A stretch of 64,000 nt of DNA from Dinochytrium kinnereticum (GCA_027604005.1 JADGJT010000036.1:1-64000); one strand, 5' to 3'; positions 11,276-24,700 are shown, counted from the first letter of the stretch. Notes: generated from the sequence alone by a model not told the origin. Numbers and translations are program-made.

Positions 11276-12219
11276 TTGGCTTGCTTGTGATTGTCACGTT
11301 TAGATTGTCACTTTTGGGCAGAGCAAATCTGCTGGCGCAGACCCCTCAAGAGGCAAGACGCAGCAGCTCTGGAGGAGACGACGGCATCATGACCCCGTCA
11401 CTGCGACCAACCCCCGCTGCGCAATAACAGACAATCCACCCTCCCCCGGCTGCTGTCCTCTGCAGCAGTTAAGGCCTCGTGCGCAGCTGCATTCTTCTTG
11501 TTCACAGCAGCCAACACCCTCCAGCGCACGCAGGCAATCCCCGCTGGAGCGCGTAAGACGCGTCACCCGCCCCTCCCTGCGGATCCAGGCGCGCATCAGC
11601 CTCGCGCATCGCCATCGTTCCCCTTCAAAAGGCATCATTTGATCGACTCTTAAAATGGATTTTCCAGAAGCAAAAGAAAGAGAAAATTGCGCTGCACCAA
11701 CCAACCCAACATCCACCACTTGTCCAAGGCGCACCGTGCTGCCGCCCCTCCCATCCTCTGCGCTCGCATCCACCACACAAAAGGTAAGCCCTCTCGGCAT
11801 TGCGCACGGCTGCTCTCCCTCTTTCTGTGCTCAGACCGATGAGGCAGGGAGACATTACCACTGGAACGCGAGCTGAGAAGGAGTTGGGAACAAGCATGAA
11901 AATAGATGGGGGAGCACTTGCTCTCTTGCCAACTGGAACGAGCGGTTGGACAAAAGACCATTACTCTGTCCATGTTCCTGGCCATGGGTCGATGCACATG
12001 TGATGATGAGTCTTTGAAATGCATCATTAGGGACCAGGATCAAGCTGTTCCTTCTCAAACTCCTACCCTTCCTATTCCTCCTATGCGCCAACATCTAATA
12101 AACTAACATCTTATAAGCCAACCTACATTCCCCATCCCCCAGGGCCCGCACCACCTCATTCTAAGAACGGCCCCATCAAACCCTTCCCCACCCATCAAAA
12201 AGATCACCCATCCATATAA

Positions 12220-13596
12220 ATGGCGTCCCCCGCAAGAAAGCTGAAAGCTCCCAAGCTGGTCATTGCCCCCGGCACTCCCGCAGCAGTGGGAGGAGTCGTT
12301 CCAACCACCACAGACCCTCTCTTGTTATTCCCGGAGGGAGAGGTGAAGTTCAAGGACAGGGATTTCCAGTTTATCGAGGAGCTTGGAGCTGGGTCTGGAG
12401 GGTCTGTTTCCAAGGTTCTGCATAAACCGACAAATTCGATCATGGCGAGAAAGGTGAGAAGTTTGATCGTGCTTTTGTTATTTTGGTGTGGTGTTCGTGG
12501 TGGAGGAAGGAGTGCCAGTCACGTCTGGAAGGATTCCATCTCAACCCTTATCTTTCAACTCACTATCAACCCCTCCAGAACATCTCCGTTAACGTTGACG
12601 ATGAAAACGACCGCAAACGTGCCGAAAAGCACCTTAAAGCCGAGCTCAAGATCCTTCACATCTGTCGGTCCGAGTACATTGTCTCATCATTTGGAGCGTT
12701 TTCTCATGACGGTTGTGTGTCCATCTGCATGGAGTATATGGATTTGGGGAGTCTCGATGGGATTTACAAGCGGTTTGGACCTATCCCGGAGCCGGTGGGC
12801 GTCAGGATTGCTGTCCATGTACTGAGGGGACTGGTTTATCTTACCGAGAAGAGTATCGTACATAGGGGTGCGTTGGGTTTCTTCCTGTTCTTTACTTCCG
12901 TTGAAGCCTTCTTTTGTGGTAGCTTCCTTATCTCCTACACTGCCTTTATCTTCATCACTGTTGCTTTGATATCTGCCAAGCCTGTGGTTCCTCCTTCCTT
13001 AGGTGTTATTTTATAACCTAACCCCCTTGGACTCCCTCTCGCAGATATCAAACCCTCCAATATCCTCATCAACACCCGGGGTCAAGTCAAAATCGCCGAC
13101 TTTGGCGTCTCAAAAGAAGTTGTCAACACCAAAGCCCGAACCTTCACCGGCACCCAAGGTTACCTTGCACCCGAGCGTATTCAATCTGGTCAAGACTACT
13201 CAGTCGTATCAGATATTTGGTCCCTTGGCCTTTCTTTGATTGAAATATCAACAGGAAGGTTCCCTTACCCTCCTGAAGGACACCCGCCGATGAGTCTGTT
13301 TGATCTGATTAGTTATATTGGGGAGAAACCCCCACCGACTTTGCCACCGGGGAGGTTTTCGCGCGAGTTTGAGGATTTGGTGGCGCATAGGTTCGCATCT
13401 TTTCATGCTCCTTTCTTCTTACCCCCCCTTTCTAACTTTATTTGTTCTTCCTTTCATTTACAGCACGTTGAAAGACCCTGCGCAACGACCAGGCCCAGAA
13501 GCCCTTCTCCAGCACCCCTACCTCCTTCGTGTTGTCAACGATGGTATCGACCTGTCTGAGTGGGCTCAACATATTGCCTCGAAGTACGAAAATTAG
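12220..13596 (+). CDS. MAP kinase kinase (STE7/MEK family)
   Basis: Four exons (12220-12453, 12579-12867, 13045-13390, 13464-13596) keep one frame and give 333 residues. Kinase landmarks are complete: a Gly-rich loop (ELGAGSGGSVSKV), MARK with the ATP-anchoring Lys at residue 78, HRDIKPSN (Asp 175), DFG (193-195), and GYLAPERI, the APE-box form typical of MAPKKs. The activation loop has two Thr at the places where MEKs carry Ser/Thr phosphoacceptors (VVNTKARTFTGT), so regulation by an upstream MAPKKK is likely. The first intron falls directly after the catalytic Lys codon. The protein is almost only a kinase domain, with a 45-residue Pro/Val-rich leader. Which MAPK cascade it serves (pheromone, osmotic or cell wall) cannot be told from the sequence. 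Confidence 0.9.
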
Positions 13597-14588
13597 GATA
13601 ACCACCCAACCATTCGTCATAACCCTTCATATACCTTTTCCCGATCAAGTGAATGAACATTCTCCCCTACTCTGAAACCAAGCAAACCTCTTCCCTATCC
13701 TCCCTCTCCCCTCCCCCCCCAAAAAAATCCTTTCGCCCAACTGCCATTTTTGATGATGGTTTTGCGGTGGAGGGGTGGGGTTTTAGTGTTTCCTTATTCT
13801 GATTTTTGGTGTTTGTTTTGGGGGGGGTTCTTTCCTTCTTCTTCTTCTTTTTTTTTTTTGTCATTTTTCTTATTTTCTTTGGTTTTTGTTTAAAAATGTT
13901 CTGGAACTCATTCCTTTCTCTCTCGTTTTCTGATTTTCTTTGTGATTTTTTTTTCTTCCTTGTCTTTTGAAGGCTCGAGTGTGTGGGTTGGGATGGGTTG
14001 GGAAAGTATTATTATATATATCCAGTTGCTTGCTTTTTGTTTTTTTTGTTTCCCTCTTGTTTCCCAGTATGATTTTGGGGGGCCAGGTAGTTGATTTTTA
14101 TTTTATTTTTTTGTGTTGTTGTTTGGATTTTGTTTCTTTTTCGCCCTTTGGGTTCTTTAAGGTTTTTTTAATAGGCTCTCCCCCTTTTCTCATGTTGGCG
14201 TTGACACCTTTTCTTACATATGCCTTTTAACACACCTTTTTAATTATCTGATTGAAGGGAAAAAAAGAGAACGTTTTGTTTCTAATAAGGTTGTTTTTTG
14301 TTTCCATCTTTTTGAAAAGGAAGGGAAAACAGATGGGCCTTTGGTTTTGATGAAAATCATGTTGTTGAGTGGTTTAACTTGATTTGATTGATGGCTGATA
14401 TGATTCTCCCTCTATTTTGGGTTGCATATTCCATGGTCAGATAGTGTTATTATTTGTTACGAACTTGTGGGCAGGATAACAGGTGCGGTGATTTGCATGG
14501 AGACAAGTGGGTTTTGAGATATCGTTCGTATCAATATGAGGTTAAAGAGTTGAAACATCAAAAATCAGCGCGTCACGATCCCCTTTCT
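13597..14588. other. T-rich convergent intergenic region
   Basis: The gap lies between the MAPKK stop and the lipase stop, so it holds two 3' UTRs. The plus strand is strongly T/G-rich with long T runs. No gene was seen. Confidence 0.55.
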
Positions 14589-17098
14589 TCAAACCCCTCT
14601 CAAAACGCCCTCATAAACATTCGGCATATGATCCACGAGCATCTTAACCCCCAACTCCATCTCCCCAAACACAACCCCCAGATCCTCAACAACCCTAACT
14701 GAGCACCCATCCCCGCCCTCCTCCTCTTCCAAAGTCCAAACAACCCTCCCAGCAGGGACAAGCTTCTCATTCCTAAAGCACGTCTCCACCAACCTCCTCC
14801 TCAGCTCAACAGGTCCCCCAACCCCTCCCTCATCCACCCCATCTCCATCAAGATCACCAACACCAGCCCCAAGAGAGGATGACAGGAGCGCGCCAACCAG
14901 TTTAGGCCGTCGATGCATCCACACCACCAACGACGCAACGTCTCGAACCCCACCGAGACTGAGTCTAGGGACCATGTCGACGCCGTGAATGACCGTTGTG
15001 ACAATCTTGGTGAGATGTGGGGAGAGACTGGGAGCCACGATTGCGGGGCTCGCAAAGGCGTAGCAGTGGAATCTGGGAGGCTCTTGAACGGTCGATGGAA
15101 CAAGACCTGACGATAGAGCCACCCTCCCCGTATCCGGATCACCCCAATGAAGAGCAACAAGCGACGCGATCCCGGCTCCAAGAGAATGACCGGTGAGTAT
15201 CAACTGGTAAGCTGGGTATCGTCTCAAGCACTCTCTGACAGCCTCAAAGACGCGTGGGTTGCGTTGGGATCTGAACCCAAAGATGTCTCCACGGGGATCA
15301 TCTCGTGTGGGAGGAAAAGAAATCGACACGGCGGCTTTGTACATCCCTGAATGAACGTGATGCTCTTTTCCGTGAAATGGAACAGGCTGATAGGAACACG
15401 TGAGGTCGACCATGACGTCGTGGAAGGATAACGTCCCACGGAGAGCCACAACAATCGACCGATTGGGGTGGTCAAGGATGAGGAAGAAGGTTGGGTGGTA
15501 GTGAAGGGTTTGAGGGCGGGTGAAGATAGATTCGTCGGTCGGAGGTGGGGAGGAATCGCCTGGATCCTTGTGTGGCGGTGTTTCACGAATGCGTGATCCA
15601 CCTTCTCCGCTCAACCTTTCACCCATCAAGTGGTTCGGCTGCTGATCGTGAAAAGTCGAGTGAACCACATCCGGTAGCCGAGTGCGAGTATGATGTGCAT
15701 AGAATCTTCGTTCGGGGTGAAGGTCGGGGTCGTCTCCCGCATCGTCGCCATGAAAGGTGTCATCTGCGAGGAGCTTTGCACGGTTCGAATGACTGTAAGG
15801 GTCGCTTCTGCGGGAGACAATGTCGGGGATGGGATTTTCTCCGCGGAGGAACTTCACAATGTGTCTTCCGTAGGCTCCTGTTGCGAAACGAATATATCGA
15901 CGGATCTCTCTCCAGGTTCGCTGACCTTCGTCCTCGCCTTCCTCAGGTGGGGAGATGGCGTCGGAGGTTGGGGAACCGACTTGGCCAATGGCGAGATCAA
16001 CCTCTGGAGATGATGATGCTGGAGACGAAGGGTATTGTTGTGGGAGCGTCGGCATACCATTTTCGCCACCCGACGTGGAGAAATCAATGTCGTTCAGGTC
16101 GAGTTCAGTGGCGTCGTCGTTCAATTCGACAATAATAGGCCCAGTGGGCGATTCCTTCTTATCTGTGCCAGAAGAGGTGCCCCATGGATCCGATGGTGGG
16201 TTGTTGAGATGGATCATCTTGATTGAAGGACCACAGGCAGCCAGTGACCTCGCCTTCCATTCAGCCCGAGTCAGTCGCTGAAGACACACAAGAGCCATAA
16301 CGGCCCTCAGGGTCTCAACAAAGCCAACATCCGCAACGGACACTTTTGGAGCTGTCCCATCCGTCGTAACAACAGCACCGTCCCCAGTCTCCATGCAAGC
16401 CTCCCTAGAAATCTCTGCATGAACAAGCTTTGCAAACTCCTCAATGGCTCTTGCAGTGTCCGTGTCGCCAACAACATGGTCCAAAGTCCTCAGACTGGAT
16501 GCTGCCGAATGAAGACCAAATCCCGTCCAAAACTTTCCGACATCGATGGAGGTTGTTGCAATCTTTTCGGCAACGTTGAGGATGGCTGAGATGGCTGGGG
16601 TGACACCCGTGTGCTCGAGACCCGTGTGTTCACCGACACCATCCACAACGACTCTTGCGATCCCGATGCCAACCTGGGTGCCCATCTTTGCTGCAGCAAA
16701 GGAGACATCTGATATGGCCTTGGCGGTGGTGACTAAAAAGCTCTGATGACGCGGGGGTGAGTTACTTCTGAAAGCCTAGGAGAGGAAAGCCCACTCACCA
16801 ATCCTCTCAGCACGCTTGATGTTGTCTGCCTGCGGTCGAGCGCATTGGAAGAGGTGGGCGTAGTGACGGATGAAGCGATGACAGCACTGGACGTTGAGGA
16901 TGAGGTGGAGCATGCGAGGGCGGTGGCAGGCCGGGTCTCGTCAGCGGCAGCGTCGGCATCAGCGGAGGTGGAGGTGGAGAGGTGGTTGTGATGATGAGGT
17001 GTCCCTGCGTCGGCATCAGCGTCAGTGGAGGTGGAGGGGTGGTTGTGATGAGGTGTCATGGTCATTGATGATGCTGTTGTTGTTGTTGTTGTTCCCAC
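14589..17098 (-). CDS. Class 3 lipase, sn1-specific diacylglycerol lipase (DAGL)-like
   Basis: Exons 17098-16799 and 16742-14589 are joined across a 56-bp intron (GTGAGT donor, CATCAG acceptor), giving 817 residues. The first exon encodes a low-complexity Thr/His/Ala/Asp leader. The alpha/beta-hydrolase core shows SIVVALRGT, HSGMYKAA, then the nucleophile elbow GHSLG (Ser 620), VDMVPRLS (Asp 689) and a C-terminal VDHMP (His 805). These are the expected lipase_3 triad positions, and the DHMP context is typical of DAGLs. The predicted reaction is hydrolysis of the sn-1 acyl chain of diacylglycerol or a related glyceride. Animal DAGLs have four transmembrane helices; I see none clearly here, so the protein is probably soluble or peripherally membrane-bound. 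It is transcribed divergently from the polytopic membrane gene at 17643. Confidence 0.88.
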
Positions 17099-17106
17099 GG
17101 TCAGCC

Positions 17107-17490
17107 ATTATTTAATTATCGCAGTTTAAATAACAAAAGAAATGAATTATTATAAATTAATTATTATTATTTTCATGTTATTATGACGCGCAGCATCAAT
17201 AATATAATAAATAATAATTAACAACTTTTATAATTATTATTATTGCTCTCTTTTCATGGGGCACAATTTAATTTAATTATTTATTTATTATTATAAATAA
17301 TATATTAAAAATAATAATAAATTAAAGGGTGAATGGGTGAAAGGATGAACTGAATTTAATAATTTAATAATAAATAATAAATTCATTTCAATATTAAATT
17401 GTTTTTTATTAATTATTTTTAATTGTTTATTCTATTATTAAAATCACTTGGACAAACCGTGGGAAGAAAAACAAAATAATTATAATCACG
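17107..17490. promoter_or_regulatory. AT-rich island in a divergent promoter
   Basis: About 380 bp composed almost only of A and T, with repeated TAAT, ATAATAATTA and TTATTATT words, interrupted by one short GC-containing stretch near 17186. It lies between the divergent starts of the lipase (17098) and the membrane protein (17643). By position it is the shared promoter or a nucleosome-depleted spacer; no specific factor site can be named. Confidence 0.6.
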
Positions 17491-17642
17491 CTCCACCCCC
17501 CACACAAGCTGATCCTCAACGCTGATGTGTCGTTTGCCTCCACGGACCCCTTGTGCCGGATTTACACCGTCTCAAATGGCGACGGAGCGATTGCCCGTTG
17601 ACTGGCCAAGGGATGGATGGAGACCGATGGTAATCTCATGAG

Positions 17643-20600
17643 TTGATCCCACCGCGGCCGGCATCAATTGGCCAGATGAGTGAGACCAGAGCACGTTTAA
17701 GGAAAATAACGGGAAGTCGCAGACCTGGGATCCAAGAAACAGAGATGGCCAGCCACGGGACGGCTGAAGATTGTGACGGCTTGGCCGTGAGCAATGATGC
17801 TACCGACTGCCCATTAACCGAGGTCGCCCTGCCCGATCCTGGCTCGATGGTGGGCGGAGCGCGACAAGTCAATGTTCAGTCGAGGACTCTAATGGCGTGT
17901 GAACGCAAACCCACTCAGGAGCCTTTCGACACAGGATTGGAACCGCCACTGGTGGGGCAGATTCCGGCGGCTGTGGTGCTCTGTCCACCCATCCTTTTGG
18001 ACAGCTTGGGCTTTGAGCAAGCCATTGGTGGTCGTCGAAAAGACCCCGAAAAGCCAATGTTGCAGGGTCAGGGTCTTAAGCCCATACCTGCTACGACTCC
18101 CGACCCGTCAGATAATCTTGGGGTGTCGACGAACCCCCAGACCTCCAACTTCTCGTTCAACAACCTTGTCCTTTCTCGCGACATGTTTCAATCAAAACCC
18201 CCTTCAGAAGCAGTCCCTCCGCTGCTGACCACCCAACCCCTCAACACCGCCAACATTCTCGGTGCCATGTCCTCAAATCACGCATCGGCCGCTGTCCTCG
18301 AGCGCACCATTGTAGGCAAAGCCCAACCAAAGCGGCTCCCTCTGGACATACGAAAAGCTCCTTCCTTTAACATGAAGCAGCTTCCATCCTACTCTGGTCT
18401 CAAAGCTTCACAAGAGCCCATCAACTCTCCCCCGGTAAAGAGCATCCTCAAAAACCGTCAAGATCCAGCGGATATCCGTCGAGCGTCGACCCTTCCGACG
18501 CGACCTCAAGATACCAACTTCATACCCCCACCTCTTCCGCCTGTTCCAACAGATGAACCATCAGTGCCGAGCCTGAGAAGGTCATCTTCTTCGATGAGGT
18601 CGAAAAACTCGAATGAGTCGTCGGCAGCGAGCAAGAGGGCCAGCACTATCACGAGATTCTCTGCAAAGGCTTATGATCAGGTTGTGCAGAGATACGTGGG
18701 GCCGTCTATTCCTACCGCCGAGGTGGAAGGGTTTTTGGAGATGAATGCCGTAGATCCAATATTTCTGGGGTTCAAGTGTGCGCAAGTCGAAAAGGAGTTT
18801 ATGGTGAGGAGTGAACATTGTCGTCGCTTCTCTTTTCCCTCGGCAAACCTTTATCAGTACAATCTCATTTCAAAGCTGATAATTCTTGCTGATCACGGAA
18901 AGGAGCAATTTACATAAGTACTAACTACATCACAGCATTACTACAACACATTCACAGCCCCTATAATTCACAGCATCTGCTTCCTCTCCGGCATCACGTA
19001 CCTAGTTTACATGCTTGAATTTCTACCCATCTCAACAAATCTTTCCAAAGGCTTGGGTAAAACATAAAGACTCCTTTTTCTCATGTTTCTAACCTTCTGT
19101 AGAATTTTGGATGTATCTCGCCACGTCTTTTTTACTTATCAACTCGGCCGCGGTTGGATGGCTGATTGTAAAAAAGCGCCTAAACGCGACGAGAAGTCGG
19201 CAGCATGTGTGGATAAGCGTTTTGGTGCTGTGGACTGTTGTGGGGTTGTCGACAGCGTTAACGTTTGGGGAGGCGGAGATGGTTTGTTGTGCGCTTTTCT
19301 TTTGTTTTCTGGGCTTGTCTTCTGGCCACAATGATATTGCTCTTATTCTCTTAATTCAAATTCGTTTTGATGTTTTTATGTATGCTCATCTGCCTATCTA
19401 AACTATCAAACATTACATGTACCTTCTCCCAAATCTCAACTAATATATCGCCGTAAACGAAAAAATCAAAAGACGCTGAAAGTCTCATACCGCAAGAACA
19501 GCAAGACCTTTGACCAGACCTTTGCAACGACGCTAATCACCGACAACCATAATCCTTTTCAATCGTTTATCGAAGGCTCTCGTGTTTTAACGATTTTTAC
19601 TGGCATAAATATGCTATATAGGTAACCTAATCTACTGACGTTTTCTCTTTCTTTTACTGCCTTTTTATCAAAGTGCTAAGATGTTGTGTTTCTGTAGTTT
19701 TTTGACCGCCTGCATTGTTTGCATTCTTTGTGCAGGAGGAACTTGGTGAGCTTGTCGCTTTTTTTCGTTTTGGGATGATAGCTTACTAAAGGATGTGTTC
19801 GGCAACTAACCAGACATTCATTCATCAAATTCTTTAAGGGCGGTGGTATGGAGTAAAGTATCATTCATTGGTATTCTAGGAAGCCTTCAAGTCTTAGGAT
19901 CGTATGGAGCCTCGTAAGTACACACAAATTTCCAAAGTCTTCTTTAGAAGGCTCTAAAGAAACCAAACTCTGCCCCATCTAACTGTAAACACCAATCTTC
20001 CACCAGCGGCTTCTCAGCAATAATGATGCTCCGCGACCGCCAATGGCGTCGCCGTCGAGTCTTCCTCCTAGAGAAGCTCCTCGCCGAAAAATCCGGTCTA
20101 ACAATGGAAGAGATCAGCCAAAAGCCCACCGAGCTCATCGCCACCCTCCGCGTCTCAACCTCAACCTCTCCAACCACACCTCCCAAACTCCCAACTGGAC
20201 GGTGGGAAAACCTAGAGAATTATCTTTTATTCTTATGGAGATTGTTTCGGTCGAGGGTGTTTGCTAAATGGGAGGATGAGGAGCTTGAGAGTCATTATTT
20301 GGGGTGGAGAAAAAAGTCTTTCAGGATAAATTTGAGGAGGAATCTATTGATTCTTCTTGCATATGATGTGTCGCAGATTGGAGTTTTTAATTTGAGGTTT
20401 GGTTTTGGCTTGTTCTCGCGAAAAACTAATGTGTTTTTTTTTTTGGTATGTGCAGTTACTGCAAGGAATTTGTTAACTACTCAGAGGCGCTATGTGGAGC
20501 TCAGAAGCAGTTTGTGAGAAATCTGAGGATTTTCGTGTCGATGTTGATTTTTGGGATGCTGCCGCTTACTTTTAGTGAGTCCCTCTTCACGTTCACGACC

Positions 20601-21146
20601 ATCCCTCAATGGTTGATGGTTTTCACATTCACCTTCCGAGGTGCGGGATATGCGTGAGTCACGATTAATCGCTTTGTTCTCTTTAACAATCTCTCTGGTT
20701 TCTCTTAACACCAGAATGATGGCTGCATTCTTTTACCAAACGGATCCCACAGACCAAACTGTTGGTCTATTTGCATCGTAAGCCACACCCCATCTTTAAA
20801 ACTAACACACCCAACCTCCACCAGCTACGTTGTCATCATGATATTCCTGTCAAGTGGCCCAAGCCTTCTGACTATGGAACACTTTGTTCCCCTCTCACTC
20901 CTTCTTTTGACCGCCACGATAACCGCGTCAGTCGTGGCAGGATCCGCTCTAGCGCTATCATCCATATGGCTCTCCATACCAATCTGCGCAGCATTCAACT
21001 ACATGATGGAGATGAACGAGCGGAGGTTCTACGCGCTTTGGGAAGCGCTGTGCGGTGGCGGTGTTGGTGGTGGATGCAAAGAAGAGAGCGGGAGCCTGAG
21101 AAGGGTCAGCGGGGGTGAGCTCGCAGCACGCGTTGCAGCAGGGTGA
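17643..21146 (+). CDS. Polytopic membrane protein with a long disordered N-terminus, family not recognised
   Basis: Ten exons keep frame from ATG to stop: 17643-18803, 18936-19056, 19103-19281, 19473-19621, 19698-19745, 19839-19913, 20007-20396, 20456-20653, 20715-20777 and 20825-21146 (about 901 residues). Two donors are GTTTGT-type. The first 387 residues are hydrophilic and Ser/Pro/Thr-rich with basic patches. After that I count about 9-12 hydrophobic segments in two clusters, separated by a basic/charged loop (MLRDRQWRRRR to about 100 residues on) with an NxS-containing, Cys-bearing stretch (NLSYCKEF). The clusters may be a duplicated bundle. A receptor, sensor or channel is possible, but no diagnostic motif is present. 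An apparent donor inside exon 8 (GTGAGT at 20575) is read through, because the frame stays open and continuous. The start at 17643 is the first in-frame ATG of the ORF. Confidence 0.7.
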
Positions 21147-21719
21147 ACAAGCCGCATGATTCGTTCAAGATGGTGTTTAGACGCAGCAATGATTTTAGAA
21201 AGTAAAGCAATGACTGTTAAAAGCGCAAGTGGGATTATTGTTGTTGATGAGGCGCGCGCCTTTTGTGACGACCTCCTCTTTTTTCTTCTTTCTTTTTCTC
21301 CCTGATTTTTGCTTTGGAGGCAGGGATGGGATCGCTGAAACACAAGAAACATTTGATGTCGGACAAACTAATGTCTCTGATATTCCGTGCGAAACCCACC
21401 AGTAAACCTACCGCATTCATTTGAGCGACGGCCGTCATCCAACAGCCCTGCATCCATCTGCTTCTTGTTCGGGCTCTCTTGGGACTCCTGCCTGCAACAG
21501 TGCCGATTCTCTGACCCTTGGAGGAGAAGACCTGGTTGTGGAGGAGGGTATTACTGAAAAGCCAGGACATCGTTAGATCTCACACGGACATCAGGCTATC
21601 CACCTGCTGAGAAACCTCATTCCTCTTATCAGCATCTCTGACGGAGAGTGGTCTTTTGATATTGGAAAAGGAGGTGAGAAGAGAGACCGTCCTGATCTTC
21701 GGTATCAATCTTCAAAATC
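21147..21719. other. Intergenic, upstream of OPT transporter 1
   Basis: This holds the 3' UTR of the membrane-protein gene and the promoter/5' UTR of the OPT gene. No credible coding sequence or repeat was seen. Confidence 0.5.
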
Positions 21720-24700
21720 ATGGCACCTCCATCCGCTGGCAACCAATCGAGGTTGCAAGTGGGGAACTCATCATCGTCATCAGCCACCCTAGAAGTACCA
21801 CAACAGCAACAGACTCATCACTCTGAAGAAGGTGAGTGGAAGCGTTAATTAAGCAAGGAGAAGTTCGAGGCGCCTCCCGCTTGTATTTTTCGAACTAACC
21901 TGTTCCATCAATTTAAAAAAAAAGAAAAGGGAACCCACATTTCGGGAGGAAGCGATCGTCAGTCATCAATTTATGCCTACAAGGAGAGCAATGTTATCAT
22001 TAACGATTCAGACGAAACTGATTCCATTGAGTTCATGGACGAGATCTATGACATTGTTGATGCCGTTGTGTCTAGAACAGACGATCCGACACTTCCCGTT
22101 CTAACGTTCCGGGTTCTTGTCTTGGGTCCAATTTTTTGCGTCATTCTATCATGTATCAACACGCTCTTCACTTTTAGAACTAATTACTTTGTGAGTCGTG
22201 GATCTCATTCCTTATCACCCTCTACTTTTTTTTATTTATTGTCTTTTCGCGAAATTGAGCTCTTATCGACAACTTTTTTTTTTATTTATTTCATAGATGA
22301 CCTCGCCTTTTATTGGCGTTCTGCTAGCTTACCCCATTGGATTGTTTATGTCTCGAACAATTCCTCAGAGGACATACCGGTTCTTGGGCTATCCCTTCTC
22401 TTTTAATCCGGGCAAGTTCAACTATAAGGAGCATACTCTTATCTTTGTATTTTGCAATACCGGCGCTAACACAGGTAAAGAAGTAGTTAACTTCTTCCTG
22501 GTGGACCTGCGTCTATGTACTAACCACACGTTTTGCAAACAAAGCCTATGCCCTTTACAATATTATTGGCCAAAAATACCAGCTATACCAAGAAAACCTC
22601 GGTATCGGCTCTGCTGTGGTCTTTGCAGTCGTCACCCAAATCTTCGGCTATGGACTCGCCGGTCTCTGCCGTCGCTACCTCGTCCGTCCCGCTTCTATGC
22701 TTTGGCCCGCAAATCTCTCTATTGTAGCTATGCTAAACTCCCTCCATGAGACCGCCGACGGTCCCTCAGTAAAAGGAGGTCAAAGAAGCCTTTCAAGGTT
22801 TTCTTTCTTTTGGGTGGCAGTGGCCGCTACCAGTGTTTATCAGGTTCTTCCTAATTATATTGCTCCTATGCTTGCGGCGATTTCGGTTCTTTGCTATGTG
22901 GCACCGTTTACGAAGAACCCGCAGCTTGCGAAGATGTTGGGAAGCGCTCAGGTTGGGGGTGGTGTTGGAATGCTTTCACTTTCTTTTGATTGGAGCGTTG
23001 TTTCGTCGTTGGCGCCGATTACGAGTCCGCTTTGGGCGTTGATTAATCAGGTTGTGGGATGTGAGTTTGTGCTGTTTTTTTTTTCTGTTGAAAGCTGGGG
23101 GGGGTACTTTGTTACTTTCTGCCTTTTTCTTCTACCATTTTTTTCCCCTTCCTCTTTGCGCTGCTTTTCTAACAACAACTGAGACAGTATGGATTATGGT
23201 TTGGCTGGTCGTTCCGATTCTCTGGAGCAATAACGCTTTTGGAATGGACAGTCGCCTTGGTGCGGACCCTGACCAAGGTCCTAATGGCACCAGTATGGCA
23301 TACAACACTGCGGATGATAAATGGGAATCCACCAACAAGTTTCCTTTTGGCCAAACCTTGAACACGCCCAGTCTTTTCAACCGAAATGGCACGGCGATTC
23401 TGACCCGCCGATTCGTTTTCCGGGGAAATTTGACCCTGGACCAAGCTTTCTATGATACTCACAAGCCCATCTACATCTCCACTCTATTTGCTGTTGAGTA
23501 CACCGCCTCATTCATTGTATTCGCTGCCGCCATCTCTCATGTGGCGCTCTGGTACGGGAGGGATATCTTCCAGAGGTTCAAGACCTCCATTGGGGACTTG
23601 GACCAGTCTGATATTCACGCGAGGCTTATGGATGTTTACCCTGACGTTCCTGACCTTTGGTACGTTCTTCTATTGGTTTTGAACTTGGGTGCTGCAATTG
23701 GGGTTTGCCAGTTTGGTGGATTCGATCTTCCTTGGTGGGGTGTTGTCATGGCCCTTGCCTTAGCTATCATCTCTGTGCTTCCCATAGGCATTATTCAAGC
23801 GATATCGGGGCAGCAGATTGGGCTGAACGTCATGTCTGAGTTTTTGATTGGTCTTATTATCCCTGGAAGGATTGCCGGCGTCATGGCCTTTAAGACGCTA
23901 TCCTATATGTCAATGTACCAAGGGTTATCGCTTGTCTCGGACTTGAAACTTGGACATTACATGAAGATTCCGCCTAGGACGATGTTTGGTGTTCAGCTCT
24001 TTTCTACGGTTATGTCGGCTATCATCAACGTATTTACCGCTTGTGCGATTTACGAGGCTTTTGGGAGGTCTACAAAGTATCGGGTGGATGAGGGGGATCC
24101 AAACTCGCCCTTTGCTTGGCGGTTACAGCATTCGGAAGAGGTGCCGAGCGGGTGGAGCTGTAAGTATCATTTCTCGACTCACGGTTACTTTATTGGAAAC
24201 TTCACTTGGCAACTGGTTCTCAATCTTCATTCCTTTTTTTTTTCTTTTTGATCGATCAGCAACAAACTACAATGTGTTCCTCAATGCCGGTGCAATCTGG
24301 GGTGCGATTGGCCCTGCCCGTTTCTTTGGCCCTGGATCCCCTTACCAGTACACCCTCTTTGGCTTCATCATCGGTGCAATCGGTCCCCTTATTCCCTGGG
24401 TTCTCCACCGTGCTTTCCCCGAAGGTTACTGGCATCTCGTCAACGTTCCTCTCATTGCGGCCTTCCCTGGTGGTGGCTCAGGCTCTGTTCGTTCCGATCT
24501 GATCACACCGCTCCTTGTGGGACTTCTCGTGAACTACTACGTTAAGAAGTACAGGCATACTTGGTGGAAGAAGTACGCTTATGTATTGAGCGCTGCGCTT
24601 GATTCGGGATTGGCTATCACTTTGACGGTTGTGTTTTTAGCGTTCCAGAGTAATGCGGCGTATCAGATTCCGTTCCCTAACTGGGCTTTAAACCGATTTG

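Larger units (their letters stand above)
10979..12219. other. Divergent intergenic region between the glycosyltransferase and MAPKK genes
   Basis: It separates a minus-strand start (10978) from a plus-strand start (12220), so it should contain both promoters. It carries two microsatellites, listed separately. Several overlapping ORFs of 65-137 codons at 11387-12106 occur in different frames, with no recognisable domain or splice logic. No other feature was seen. Confidence 0.5.

Noticed and set aside
11387..12106. Cluster of ORFs of 65-137 codons upstream of the MAPKK gene
   Set aside because: Overlapping frames on both strands with Cys/Arg-rich compositions typical of GC-biased non-coding DNA.
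20575..20640. Extra intron in exon 8 of the polytopic membrane protein (GTGAGT to CCGAG)
   Set aside because: The segment reads through in frame and encodes a plausible membrane stretch, and the following donor has the same phase, so no intron is needed.
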